Origin: Paramecium tetraurelia
Lineage: Eukaryota; Ciliophora; Oligohymenophorea; Peniculida; Parameciidae
Direction: 5' to 3'
DNA: 64,000 nucleotides
Assembly (NCBI RefSeq): GCF_000165425.1
Contig: NW_001799566.1
Location: 248,001 to 312,000, forward strand
Shown here: piece by piece, positions 23,897 to 33,415 of the stretch
Numbering within the stretch: the stretch's first letter is position 1
How the letters are laid out: each line of letters begins with the position of its first letter
Notes under the pieces: generated by a model
The model's database searches: none
What the model saw: only the letters and a program-made list of their open reading frames with translations
Told to the model about the DNA's origin: nothing
Translations under genes and position numbers: made by a program

Positions 23897-24352
23897 AATT
23901 TATTATTTTCTTAAGTAAATCACAATCAGTACCTCAACTCAAATTAAGCAGCAGCTTCCTCTTCACTTAATTTACTATACCTGCCTTATTCCTTCATTCA
24001 GTTAAATAATTTAATAAGAGTATTTATTATGTGCTAATTAATTTTAGAAAGCTGTTCTTCTCATAAAAAATTTATCAAATAAATAAGATTTCAATTGTAC
24101 ATCTAAAGTACCAGATTTACTATATTTGTTTCATAGACCATATAATTAATTTTATACCATTATATGTAGAAACATAAGATTTAGTAAAAATTAAATGTAT
24201 ATATATATATGGAATCTCAAATTCAGATTATGTTCTACTTAAATGTCTTGGATTTTCTCAATTGAATTTAGGGAACAATTATTTTACGATGAAATTGGAA
24301 TGAGAATTTGACAATTTTAAGATTTGTGATCCATATGAAAAATAAATTAATT
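23897..24352. other. Intergenic, nothing recognised
   Basis: 456 nt between minus-strand genes; contains a short (AT)n run near 24200. No gene seen. Confidence 0.45.
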
Positions 24353-24747
24353 TCATGGCTGAACCATGGTTTTAATGGATTATTCGAGTCCTTGAGTGAC
24401 CTTGGTTAGCTTGACATTCTGTGGTAGTTGCAAGCAATAAATTGTTACAGCTACCATGTTTGGATTAGATCTTGGATAAAAAAAGGATTGCACTCCACAT
24501 GTCTTACAAAAGTAATGTTTAGCCTTAATGTAAGTTAAATGCTTACTTGTTTGGTATTAAAAGTGTATAAACTAAGTTCTTCCATGCTTGTCAACAACTT
24601 GAACTTAGACTGAGGAATTAGAACATGATGGTTTTGTTTCATACGACAAATAGAACAAATACACTAGATTACTTCCATTTCAAGAGGTCCATTGAATTCG
24701 AATAATACTTTGCAACAATGACAACCACCTTAAAATAATTGTTCCAT
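24353..24747 (-). CDS. CENPV/GFA-type zinc protein
   Basis: 123 residues of the GFA domain (glutathione-dependent formaldehyde-activating fold; CENPV and bacterial Gfa). Zinc ligands: GGCHCCKVLFEF (CxC), then CICSICRMKQ (CxxC), and after the intron HYFCKTCGVQSFFYPRSNPN (CxxCG with the typical xxFY.PRSNP). The end VAVTIYCLQLPQNVKLTKV fits the family. One 23-nt intron ending AAG. Function is uncertain: some members act on C1-thiol adducts, animal CENPV is a microtubule/chromatin protein. Its length matches a single compact GFA domain. Confidence 0.88.
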
Positions 24748-25058
24748 TTTCCTAATTTTTATAAATAAATTAACGCGTAATATATTATGATATATATAAA
24801 CTATGATAGTTAAATCGCATAAGATTACAATACCAATTATTCAAATTATGAGTATAAACAATTTGTATTATTGATATTTAGAATAATTGTTTTGGGATCA
24901 AATATATTAATTTACATTAAATTTGTTTTATTAATGAAACTTAGATGTCATAAAGACTGAAAATGTAATAAATTTGGAAAATACGCAATAGCTATTTATC
25001 AATATAAGAATTATAGTACACGTAGCCAAGACTCTACTAATTTCTTTGTCCTTTTCAT
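24748..25058. other. Intergenic, nothing recognised
   Basis: 311 nt, AT-rich, between two minus-strand genes. Confidence 0.45.
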
Positions 25059-25472
25059 TCATTCTAAAATTGAGTGTTTGTGAGTTGGAATGTAAAATAG
25101 ATTCCTCCTAATAATTTTCTCGATTTCTGAAACCACTTTAATCTCGGTATGTCGATGTTTTTGTCTTTTTAACTATAATAACGCATTCCTCTGGAGCAAT
25201 TAAGGAAAAGCATGCTATTCTGACCAGTCTTCCCTTTTTCTCACTGATTCATTGTTTTATAACTTTTTAGTCAATACTCGAGGGGAAATATTACTTAATT
25301 TAAGTCTAGGTAATTCATTTCTCCTTTCAGAGTTGATTTAATGAGTTAGATGATGAACATCTTTGATATCACTATTATTTTTATTTAATGAGCTTGTGTG
25401 TGAGTTATTACAACGTGACCTTGGTCTAATCTCATCATTGTCCCAAGGACCAATATCTTGGTCATAATACAT
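25059..25472 (-). CDS. Hypothetical basic protein with DxGPW motif
   Basis: 137 residues, no intron. It starts MYYDQDIGPWDNDEIRPRSR, then an Asn/Ser/His-rich stretch and a basic C half (LLQRNALLQLKRQKHRHTEI, SEIEKIIRRNLFYIPTHKHS) that looks conserved. The D-(I/V)-GPW motif recurs in the protein at 53426-55372 (DDVGPWSDIN), which also carries a basic tail with Ile-Arg pairs. I do not recognise either. Its start codon is 21 nt from that of the divergent selenoprotein W gene. Confidence 0.65.
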
Positions 25473-25493
25473 TTTATACTAATATTATTTTTA

Positions 25494-25845
25494 ATGCGTA
25501 AATTCTTCACTCAAATTCCTAAAGCTGTTGAATTATTGAAAGCAAACCCTGCCCTGCCAGTTAGAGCTCATATTGAATACTGTTCAGGATGAGGATATCG
25601 TTCATAAGCTATTTTAGCTGAAGTGTGCTTGAAGCATCTCTATCCAAAAAGTGAAGTCACTTTAAATTCACCGGATTCAGTATCATTATTTGACTATTCA
25701 TTAGAGAACAGGAAATATTGAAGTGACCATTTTTAAATCAGATGGATAAAAAGAATTGGTCCATTCTAAAAAAAGTGGCCAAGGAAATATCACACCTGAT
25801 AATGTGGCTGAAATCATGTAAAGAGTGATCAAGTTTGTTGAATGA
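25494..25845 (+). CDS. Selenoprotein W-like protein (second copy), TGA read as Sec
   Basis: 108 residues from MRKFFTQIPKAVELLKANPA. The redox motif is HIEYCSG-U-GYRSQAILAE: Cys30, TGA at 25590-25592 as residue 33, then GYRS, as in SelW/Rdx. A 25-nt intron follows SPDS; the second exon gives TGNIEVTIFKSDGQKELVHS and ends IMQRVIKFVE, collinear with the paralogue at 2357-2674 (EITVTKNDG, LVHSK, KLIAFVEK). Its stop is 25843-25845 and a SECIS begins 29 nt later. The conserved protein on both sides of the internal TGA, plus the SECIS, makes Sec insertion the best reading. Confidence 0.9.
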
Positions 25846-25873
25846 AAAGTCAATATTGAATATAATAGGTATA

Positions 25874-25951
25874 TTAAAGAGATAAAATGAATGAAGAATT
25901 GGAAAGAAAATACGGATTCCAATTTTGAAAAAGGAATTTTAATCTGTTTAA
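25874..25951 (+). promoter_or_regulatory. SECIS element of the second selenoprotein W gene
   Basis: Core: ATGA (25891-25894), 10-bp stem AGAATTGGAA / TTCCAATTTT with one G-U pair, 12-nt loop AGAAAATACGGA, then GA (25927-25928). Lower helix: TTAAAGAGAT (25874-25883) with ATCTGTTTAA (25942-25951), one mismatch. The quartet starts 46 nt after the stop codon, the same spacing as in the first gene, and both loops are 12 nt with AAATAC in common. Confidence 0.88.
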
Positions 25952-26857
25952 ATGAAACTATTATATTTATCACACATAATTTTAAATATAATTCATTAAG
26001 AATTTTAGAGATATTTAATTAGACAAGAATTGGAACCCTTAAAAACCCATTAATTACTTTACAAATTACATAGTTTAATACCTTTATATTAGATTTATTG
26101 GATCTAATTACTTTTAATTTTCTTACTCCTTAGTATTTTCTGTATTTCTAATAATGTAGAGAAATAATTTTGAGATTGTTGAATCATATGTAAGTTTTGA
26201 ATGTACTTTATTATTTTTAAGGTGAAAACTTTTGTGTAAAGATCTATTATCATATTTCTAATAACACATATTTGTAATCTTTAATAATCATTTTTATTAC
26301 AGGGTATATTATCTTAAATATTAAACTAACTACCTTCTAACTTAATTCTAATAAAATAAATATAATTTCATTATCCTAACAAATTTAGGTTTTAAATTTT
26401 AAGATAAATTTAATTCGATGAATTTTATAGTATTTTTCATATTCTTAAGAGAGTGAGTGTGAGAGAGTCTTGATAATACGATAATTTATATTGAATTCAT
26501 CATATGATTTTGGATATTTCATATTTTATTTTAAGCTTTGCATTGAGTTCTTCTTGTTCGACAACAGAGGGTATTATTGTGATTAACAACCTAAATAGTT
26601 CTAAAAAGGGATCTTCTTTGAATCACAATTAAAGGGTTAATTAATAATTTATAATTGTTAAAATACAATATTTTAATAAACAATAAGTTACTTAATTCTA
26701 TCCTTATGTCCAATTGAGTTTCATAATTTTATATCATAAGTAATTGATTCTTAACATATTATTCTGACTAATAAGTAGAAATAAAAATTTATTAAACAAA
26801 ATAAAATGAATAATTAAATTAATAATAATAATAATTTTCCGCTATTTTTAATTTAAA
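25952..26857. other. Gene-poor AT-rich stretch
   Basis: About 0.9 kb downstream of the second SECIS. Both strands were read; no frame with protein-like composition, only short runs such as a GTGAGTGTGAGAGAG purine tract near 26453. Confidence 0.45.
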
Positions 26858-27381
26858 ATGTGTATAGAAGAAATCTAAATAGACAAGGGATTGGAAAAGT
26901 TTTTAAATGTAGCTATGAAATAGTATAGAATAAATACAATATAAGCTATTCTTGCAGATATGGAACAGCTAGGGATGATTGGAGAGCAAAAGCCGAAGCT
27001 TAATGGAATGGCCTACCTTTGTATAAGGATAAAATGAAAGTCTTGGAATTTATGCAAAGCAAAATCAAATAATTGGAAGGGCCTTCGATAAAAATTACCA
27101 AGTTCTTTAAGCAAATTCCTCATTCAGATCTCTAAAAATAAGAAATTAAAATTGCTTAGATTGAACAATAATCTGATATCGAAGAGCAAGCAGGAATGTC
27201 GACAGTTTAAAAATCTAAGAAATCTAGATATAGTAGGTTTTTTGAGGAAAATTATTGGAAAATGAAATTAGAAAATGAAATTCTCAGTCACGAAGAAATA
27301 TAATTGTTGATAAAGAAATTATGGGAGGAAAATGAAGAAGATAGAACGCACAATATGAGTAAATAAAAATTAAGTTTTTGA
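26858..27381 (+). CDS. Small HMG-like protein
   Basis: 166 residues from MCIEEIQIDKGLEKFLNVAM. A 23-nt intron (ending AAG) joins MKYYSCRYGTARDDWRAKAE. The C-terminal part SRYSRFFEENYWKMKLENEI followed by LSHEEIQLLIKKLWEE resembles an HMG box (aromatic FF..Y near the start, then S-x-x-E-I and K-x-L-W), though basic residues are fewer than usual. The N half has no known fold. An HMG-like assignment is tentative; a better HMG box is in the gene at 32388. Confidence 0.6.
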
Positions 27382-27526
27382 TGCTCTAGTTTTGATTGTT
27401 ATTTTTATATTAAATTTATTAGATGTTTATTTCTCACTATTAATATTTAATATATATCTAGAGTATAGAGTACTTAACTTATAAGTATGGACGTAGGATT
27501 CTGAAATATATTGAATTTCTATAAAA
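27382..27526. other. Intergenic
   Basis: 145 nt, AT-rich, between two plus-strand genes; nothing recognised. Confidence 0.4.
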
Positions 27527-29394
27527 ATGAACTAATTTTATAGTTAGGCAAAATATTAAGAAATCATAAAAATTTACTAATGGTTCTTTAAAATAAAGCA
27601 GAAAATAAATGAATTTGATAATCCTAACCAAGGTGGGGTGTTGTGAGGATGGTCTTTACCCCAAAATCCAATTTTCATTTAAACTACATATTGGAATTGC
27701 TTTATTGATAAGTTCTAGAGAACAAATTAGTAAAATTTGGAATACTTAGTGGAACTAGATACATAAGAGGGTATTGCTGATAGAAAGAACCAAATTACTA
27801 AATTAATGAAATTTACACTTATCACAAAGGAAAAAATACAAATTATGATAATTTTTATATGTTATAATCTAGTAACAATGCAACCACTATTTAACAATAT
27901 AAGGAAGTGGTTCAAAAGTTTTAACATTTCTTGGAGGAGAGAGCTAAGCAAAAGCAAAAATAAGACGATAAATTGAGTATTGCAATCAAAAGAATCAATC
28001 TGCATTCTCTCTTGCCTACATTATAATCAGATAATCACCAATAGAAAAATAGAATTAGTAAAAGGCTGTCCACTTTATAAAAAGAATAGTATTCTCAATT
28101 TAAACAGGAATCAATAGATTAAATAAACAACAATATTTAAAAATCAATAGTCACTCCTTATTCAAATTATGTTAGTTAATTTAAGCATGGGAAATCACAA
28201 TCCAATTTAGATGCATTCTAATAATTAGGATTCCTTCATGGACTCTACAAATGCGATAAACTTGAACATCAATCTAGATATATTTCAATAAAGGACTTAA
28301 ATCAGAAATAAAGAAAATAATCTGATGAGTGCTAAGAAAATCACATTCATTTGCCGACTCTATAATAACCACATAATGAAATTCCTAGGTAAGTCTCTAA
28401 GAAACATACGTCTAAAAAGGCTTCACATGAAGAAATCCTATATACCAATAGATGGGAAAGAGACAGGGGTAATAATGTAGTGAGGATTGACAGATTTGAA
28501 GTTGACAAGCTAACAAAGGATGTTGTTGATTATATCTTTAATTAAGATATAATCAAGATATTTTTTGAAAACAAAAATCCACAATAATTGTATAATATGT
28601 TGTAGGAATTACTTAAGGGGGTGTATTATGAAAGTTTAATCAATTTCGAAGAGATGATTTAATATTTTACTTCTCTTCAATTCTCTTATCTAGAATTCTT
28701 TTACATTAAGTATGCCATAGCTTAGGTATTGATTAACGCTAACTACAACTATCTCTTTGTCGAAAGAGCTCTCAATCAATTTGAAGAGTATAGGTATTTG
28801 ATTTAAAAACCTATTCCATTTATTACTCAACTTTTTGATAACACCTTCTACTCCACCATAGTCAAAGATCTGATGATGAGATTGCTGAGAAGTGCTGCCT
28901 ATAATAAGTTCTTATAAACCCAGAAATTTGAAAGTGAATAATTTATTATGGCCATTAAAAATGGGCTTTTCCCCTATTTGGTTGGAGATTATGTGGCATT
29001 GCCATTACATGCAAGGATAAAGGATGTTAAGGCGGAATAATTTAGATAATAAACACTTAAGCCATTTATTAATTCAACTTTTGTTATCTATGTCAAAAAC
29101 ATATTAAAAGAATACAACCTGGAAGATTTATATATAAATGATGTAGAAAGAAGACTAATATTTCCAAAGGCCAGATCCAATTAAATGGAAGATAGTAATT
29201 TCCCTATGCATTACATATATTCTTATATTCAATGTTAGAATATTCTCATACCTTCTTATGACATTAAAGCTTTGATTAAAGTTATTAAAATAGATCCAAT
29301 TGTTTCCGAATCGGATTCTACCATTTTTGAAGACAATTTAAGTTATCTTTCCAAATTTGAATAAATATAAGATGATATTTAACCATTCTTATGA
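27527..29394 (+). CDS. Large hypothetical protein with one internal TGA
   Basis: If read from MNQFYSQAKYQEIIKIYQWF, about 611 residues; one in-frame TGA at 27644-27646 (codon 40) interrupts a frame that looks coding on both sides (EFDNPNQGGVL before, GWSLPQNPIFIQTTYWN after). A 32-nt intron ending AAG then leads to EVVQKFQHFLEERAKQ. After a Gln/Ser-rich middle, the C half (from DRFEVDKLTKDVVDYIFNQD) is globular and helical: MLQELLKGVYYESLINFEEM, SYLEFFYIKYAIAQVLINAN. I do not recognise the fold. The true start may lie after the TGA with an upstream exon I cannot place. Confidence 0.6.
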
Positions 29395-29496
29395 AATCCT
29401 AATTGATCTCTTTATTCAATTGTATTGCCAAATATTCATTGAATTTATAATTGAGTATAATAAAACAAATGAATAAATTGAATTATTTTTATAATT

Positions 29497-29773
29497 ATGA
29501 AGAAATTTTTAATAATTGGAGCACTCCTCCTTTTGCTATAAATAACTTAGGTGAATGCAAGTATTAATCAAGTTTAAACTAGATTGCATGTAATTGGCTC
29601 AAGATTTCAAATGCACATACATGCATTTATAATGTTCAGATAATCTCAATGGTGAATGCTCTTGCGAAGATGGTTCTACTTGTAGATGGAAAGATGGCAT
29701 TGGTGATGATAATTGTCCTTGTGGAGGAGCCAAGCCTAGAAGGAGAAGAAGAAGAGTACACGATGGTCTGTGA
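29497..29773 (+). CDS. Small secreted Cys-rich protein
   Basis: 84 residues: a signal peptide (MKKFLIIGALLLLLQITQVNA), then a mature chain with eight Cys in ~45 residues (CMQLAQDFKCTYMHLQCSDN, ECSCEDGSTCRWKDG, DNCPC) and a very basic end AKPRRRRRRVHDGL. A 22-nt intron at 29561-29582 falls at the signal-cleavage boundary. The pattern suggests a disulphide-rich secreted or trichocyst/mucus peptide; I know no exact family. Confidence 0.75.
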
Positions 29774-30790
29774 ATACATCCTGCATAATAATAATCAATC
29801 AGATTAGTGTTAATTTGTCATCTAATCTCTTAATTTCATTGATTTCATCTGAACAATAATAATTGGATCTAGATCTACCTTGTGATTGCATTTCCTCTCC
29901 TTCTCATTTATTACAATATTGATCATTCAAAAGATATCAATAATTTATTTCAACTTAGGTTGTAGCTGACAGTGTATCACTGAGTTTGCATATTCGAAAT
30001 GATTAGTATTTAATATACGCAGCTACAATTCTTTTATAAAGAAGTTTTGATATTTTAAGAAACTTAGCAATCTATGGAGATTCTTTTCCTTTTTGTTTTA
30101 TTATACAATTTCTTATCTAATATAAAATAGTGCTTGTAAAACATTATCAGATCAGATTGATATAGACTTAAAGAAAATATAACATTTACTCAAATTATGA
30201 AAAAACCTTTAATCTCTTGTGATAATAAATAAATATTTTTCATTAAATTTATGTGTCTAAGAATCTAACAATAAATGATTAATTAAAATAATGGTTATTA
30301 AGATATTTAAAAATTGAAGTGTTTTATTTAATTCATTCTTTTTACTACTGGAACAGAAGATTAACACGTTTGAATTAATATTGGCTTGATACTTTAATTT
30401 AAAACAAATATAACAAATATAACAAAGTTATGAACCATTTTTTTTATTCATAATTTGATTTATATTTCTAAATTTATTATCTGCTTTAAAAAATATATAG
30501 AACGATAATATGAAATTCAAATTACAATAACTTCAAGAAGTCTAAAAGAATTAAAACACCCTGAAACTTCTTTATTACAAACACTCAAAATTCTTTAGCT
30601 ATGGAATATCCAAATTCTTAAAAATAGAACTAGTTTTTGTTCAAGTTCACTTTTGAACTAAATTCAGAAATCATAAAATATAATTCAGTAACTATGCTGT
30701 GATGCAAAAGAGCAAAGAAACCACCTTATTCTGGGTGTTCTTACATATAAAATTAGAATTCAGTTTTCAATATTATTGATATTTAATAAA
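29774..30790. other. Gene-poor stretch
   Basis: About 1 kb. A 31-codon minus-strand frame at 29799-29891 (MQSQGRSRSNYYCSDEINEI) is too short to call. Nothing else supported. Confidence 0.4.
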
Positions 30791-31279
30791 ATGCAAATTC
30801 CAACCAACAATGGTAATCCCTACCCTCAATATTCTTATCCCTAACAAGGTTATGTGCAATATCCATAAGTTTACCCTCAATAATAATATTAATAATACCC
30901 TGGATATCAGATTCCATAGTAATAATATGCATAATAACCAAAACCAAAGGCTGTTGTTCCTGCAAAGAAACCAGCTCCGTTTTCTTTTGAACCAGGAAGC
31001 AATAAGGAGTTAGATGATGCCTTGAATAGTATAGATACAATGTATAATGATATGTTTGACACAGTGGATAATTAGAAACAGAGACAAGAATCAGGTATAT
31101 TTAAATGATTACGTATAGGACAGGAGAAGGAAGAGGAGTATTGTATAGGCATTCCGATTGATTAGAAAAATAATGGTCCACAGATTTAGTTAAATTAAGT
31201 GCCAAACAGCTTTGGAAACATACAATAGGATCCAGAGAAATGGAATTATTATAATGGAAATCGTAATTCCTTCTATTGA
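30791..31279 (+). CDS. Gln/Tyr/Pro-rich low-complexity protein
   Basis: 154 residues. The first 55 are a PYPQ-type low-complexity domain (NPYPQYSYPQQGYVQYPQ), of the kind that drives self-association in prion-like and RNA-granule proteins. Then PAKKPAPFSFEPGSNKELDD and an acidic helical stretch; after a 24-nt intron (31095-31118) the end is NSFGNIQQDPEKWNYYNG. No known domain in the C half, so the role is unknown. Confidence 0.65.
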
Positions 31280-31391
31280 AATATGGATATTCATTATATA
31301 GAACATTACTAATACATTAATATATTATAATTCTCATGCTAGTGCATAAGCGAGATGCAATTTTATGGTTAATAATAAAAATTAATAATCG

Positions 31392-32148
31392 ATGGCTAAT
31401 GGCGTAACTACATAGTGGGAAGACATCCATGTGAAGCATGGGAATTACGTGGAAAGAGAGAAGGTGACAACACTTGCTGAAACCTACCAATAAGCAATTT
31501 AGAAGTTGGATGAAAAGCAAGACAGCGATGAGGATTTCTTTGATGATGATGAATTCACCAAACAATATAAAGCTTAAAGGTATGGGTCATCAACAAAAAT
31601 AGACTCTAACAACTGATGGAGTAGGCTTAGAAGAAGCTTTATGGCGAGGTATATGAGATATCAAGAGACGAATATGTTAAATAAGTGACTGAAGCATCAA
31701 AGGATCGATTCGTTGTCCTGTCCCTTTATTAAGATTACATCGTGGAATCTTTGAAACTCATAGAAGTCTTGTAGGAGTTAGCCAAACAATATAAGGAGAT
31801 TAAATTTGTTAAGATGGTAGCAACCAAATGCATCGAAAACTTTCCAGATGACCAATGTCCCTGTTTCATTATTTATAAAGACACTAAGGCAGTCTCAAAT
31901 ATTCCCTTCATTCACAAGCTCAGAAAGATTACATTTGCCTCCATTGAGGATTTGCTGATCAGTCAAGGTTGTACATTTAAATATTCTATGTAGGTGTTAT
32001 TCCCAAACCAGTTGAAGAGGATGAGTAGTACGAGGAGATCAAGGATAAAATCAAGCATCCATACAAGACCAACAATGTAAAGGATGTGGATGATGAAATA
32101 GATGACAGAGAATACTCTCATTAAGTTCAATTCTAGAAACCTAAATGA
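31392..32148 (+). CDS. Phosducin-like protein, PDCL3/VIAF type
   Basis: 236 residues. N-terminal helix MANGVTTQWEDIHVKHGNYV, acidic DEDFFDDDEFTKQYKAQR, then the thioredoxin-fold domain: YGEVYEISRDEYVKQVTEAS, FVVLSLYQDYIVESL, KFVKMVATKCIENFPDDQCP, CFIIYKDTKAVSNIPFI, ending in an acidic tail. This order matches PDCL3/PhLP2, a co-chaperone that helps CCT fold tubulin and actin. Two short introns: 23 nt after KAQ and 23 nt (or 26 nt, same frame) after ISQG. Prefoldin 1, which serves the same folding pathway, lies 9 kb upstream. Confidence 0.88.
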
Positions 32149-32387
32149 ATTGCTATCAATTTTATGGAATTTAATAATTATATTTTAATTATAAATTTAT
32201 ATATGTTGAGATTTAAATATCAATTAATATAAATAATTTACACTCTAAAGTTTGGACACGACTTCAAATTTAAATACAGACTTTAATAATTAATGTATTT
32301 AACGTCTTTTATAATGATCGTTATCATATTGACTTTAAATACATTTAAGAGCCATTACAGTCCTTGTGAGTTTATAATTAATAAAAA
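32149..32387. other. Intergenic
   Basis: 239 nt, AT-rich; contains the promoter of the HMG gene. Nothing recognised. Confidence 0.4.
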
Positions 32388-33203
32388 ATGTAAAATTCCA
32401 AATAGAAGGAAATGTTTTGTAGCTAATTCGATTTATACAAAGACAAGAAATTTTAGTTCATTCCTTCATTAAAAGTATTCTATTATCATTCACAATAGTA
32501 AGTTAAAGTTGAAGAGAGTAATCATCCATAATTACTGTTTAATGAATCAAGTGCTGAGGACATTTTTGAACAGATGGGAAATCAAGCTTCCAATCAAGTA
32601 TAAATAAAAGAGGCAAATAGAGAAAATAAAATCAAAAAAAATGATGATTGGAATGCCTATTATAATTTGAGATTGAAAGAAATCAAACTAGAAAGACCTG
32701 AACTTACTCACAATCAAATGACACAACTAATATCAGAAGAATGGAAGATTATCAAAAAATAATTTAAAAAATATCCTTAATCTTTAAATCCAGATGAAGA
32801 GCCAATATGTAAAAAGAGAATAAAATCAATTAAAGATACCTAAAAGTTCTCTTAAGAGATCATGTTTCAAAAATAAGAATCTGAAGTCGAACTAGATTTT
32901 AATCCCTTTCAATGTGCTAAATTTATTGAAAATTTGAGATCAAAAAAATTCAAATTAGTTATTAATGATATAACTCATGAACTTCCAGGAATTGCTATTA
33001 TAGAAGCAGTCGACAGTGACTCTGTCCTCATATACTTAAATCAAAACACCAATAACAATAACACATACACAAATACTACATAGGGTACACCAAACGAAAA
33101 GGTTAATGCCATCCTAGAAGATATAGGAAGTGATAGTGAATTGAGCATTTGCAAAGGAAATGAGGATTTTATTTTATAAAACAATATTAGATCATTTCTA
33201 TGA
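32388..33203 (+). CDS. HMG-box protein
   Basis: 271 residues, no intron. An HMG-box-like segment sits at ~85-140: NDDWNAYYNLRLKEIKLERP then ELTHNQMTQLISEEWKIIKK and QFKKYP, with the expected WxxY start, P-E-L-T, and I-S-E-E-W. The C half has an EFNPF..LRSKKFKLVINDITH stretch and an Asn/Thr-rich low-complexity patch before an acidic end. HMG boxes bend DNA; this one is probably a chromatin protein. Which subgroup (sequence-specific or not) cannot be told. Confidence 0.7.
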
Positions 33204-33415
33204 TCACAATAACGATTCTATCAAATTATAATAAAAAAAAGTATTATCATCTTCTACTATTCAAACAGTAGCTGCAAATACAACTAAATTAATGTGCTTA
33301 TTAAATAGTAATCATTTAATTGCTTTGGTTTTCAATTTATAATTGTTGCAAAAACATATCAAATTATTGTGAATATAATACAATTTTTTAAACTAAATTG
33401 ATTTATATATATAAA
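33204..33415. other. Intergenic
   Basis: 212 nt, AT-rich, upstream of the K+ channel; nothing recognised. Confidence 0.4.

Noticed and set aside
29799-29891. Minus-strand frame MQSQGRSRSNYYCSDEINEI
   Set aside because: 31 codons, no connectable exon, no homology.
31317-31565. Minus-strand 82-codon frame
   Set aside because: Antisense to the PDCL3-like gene.
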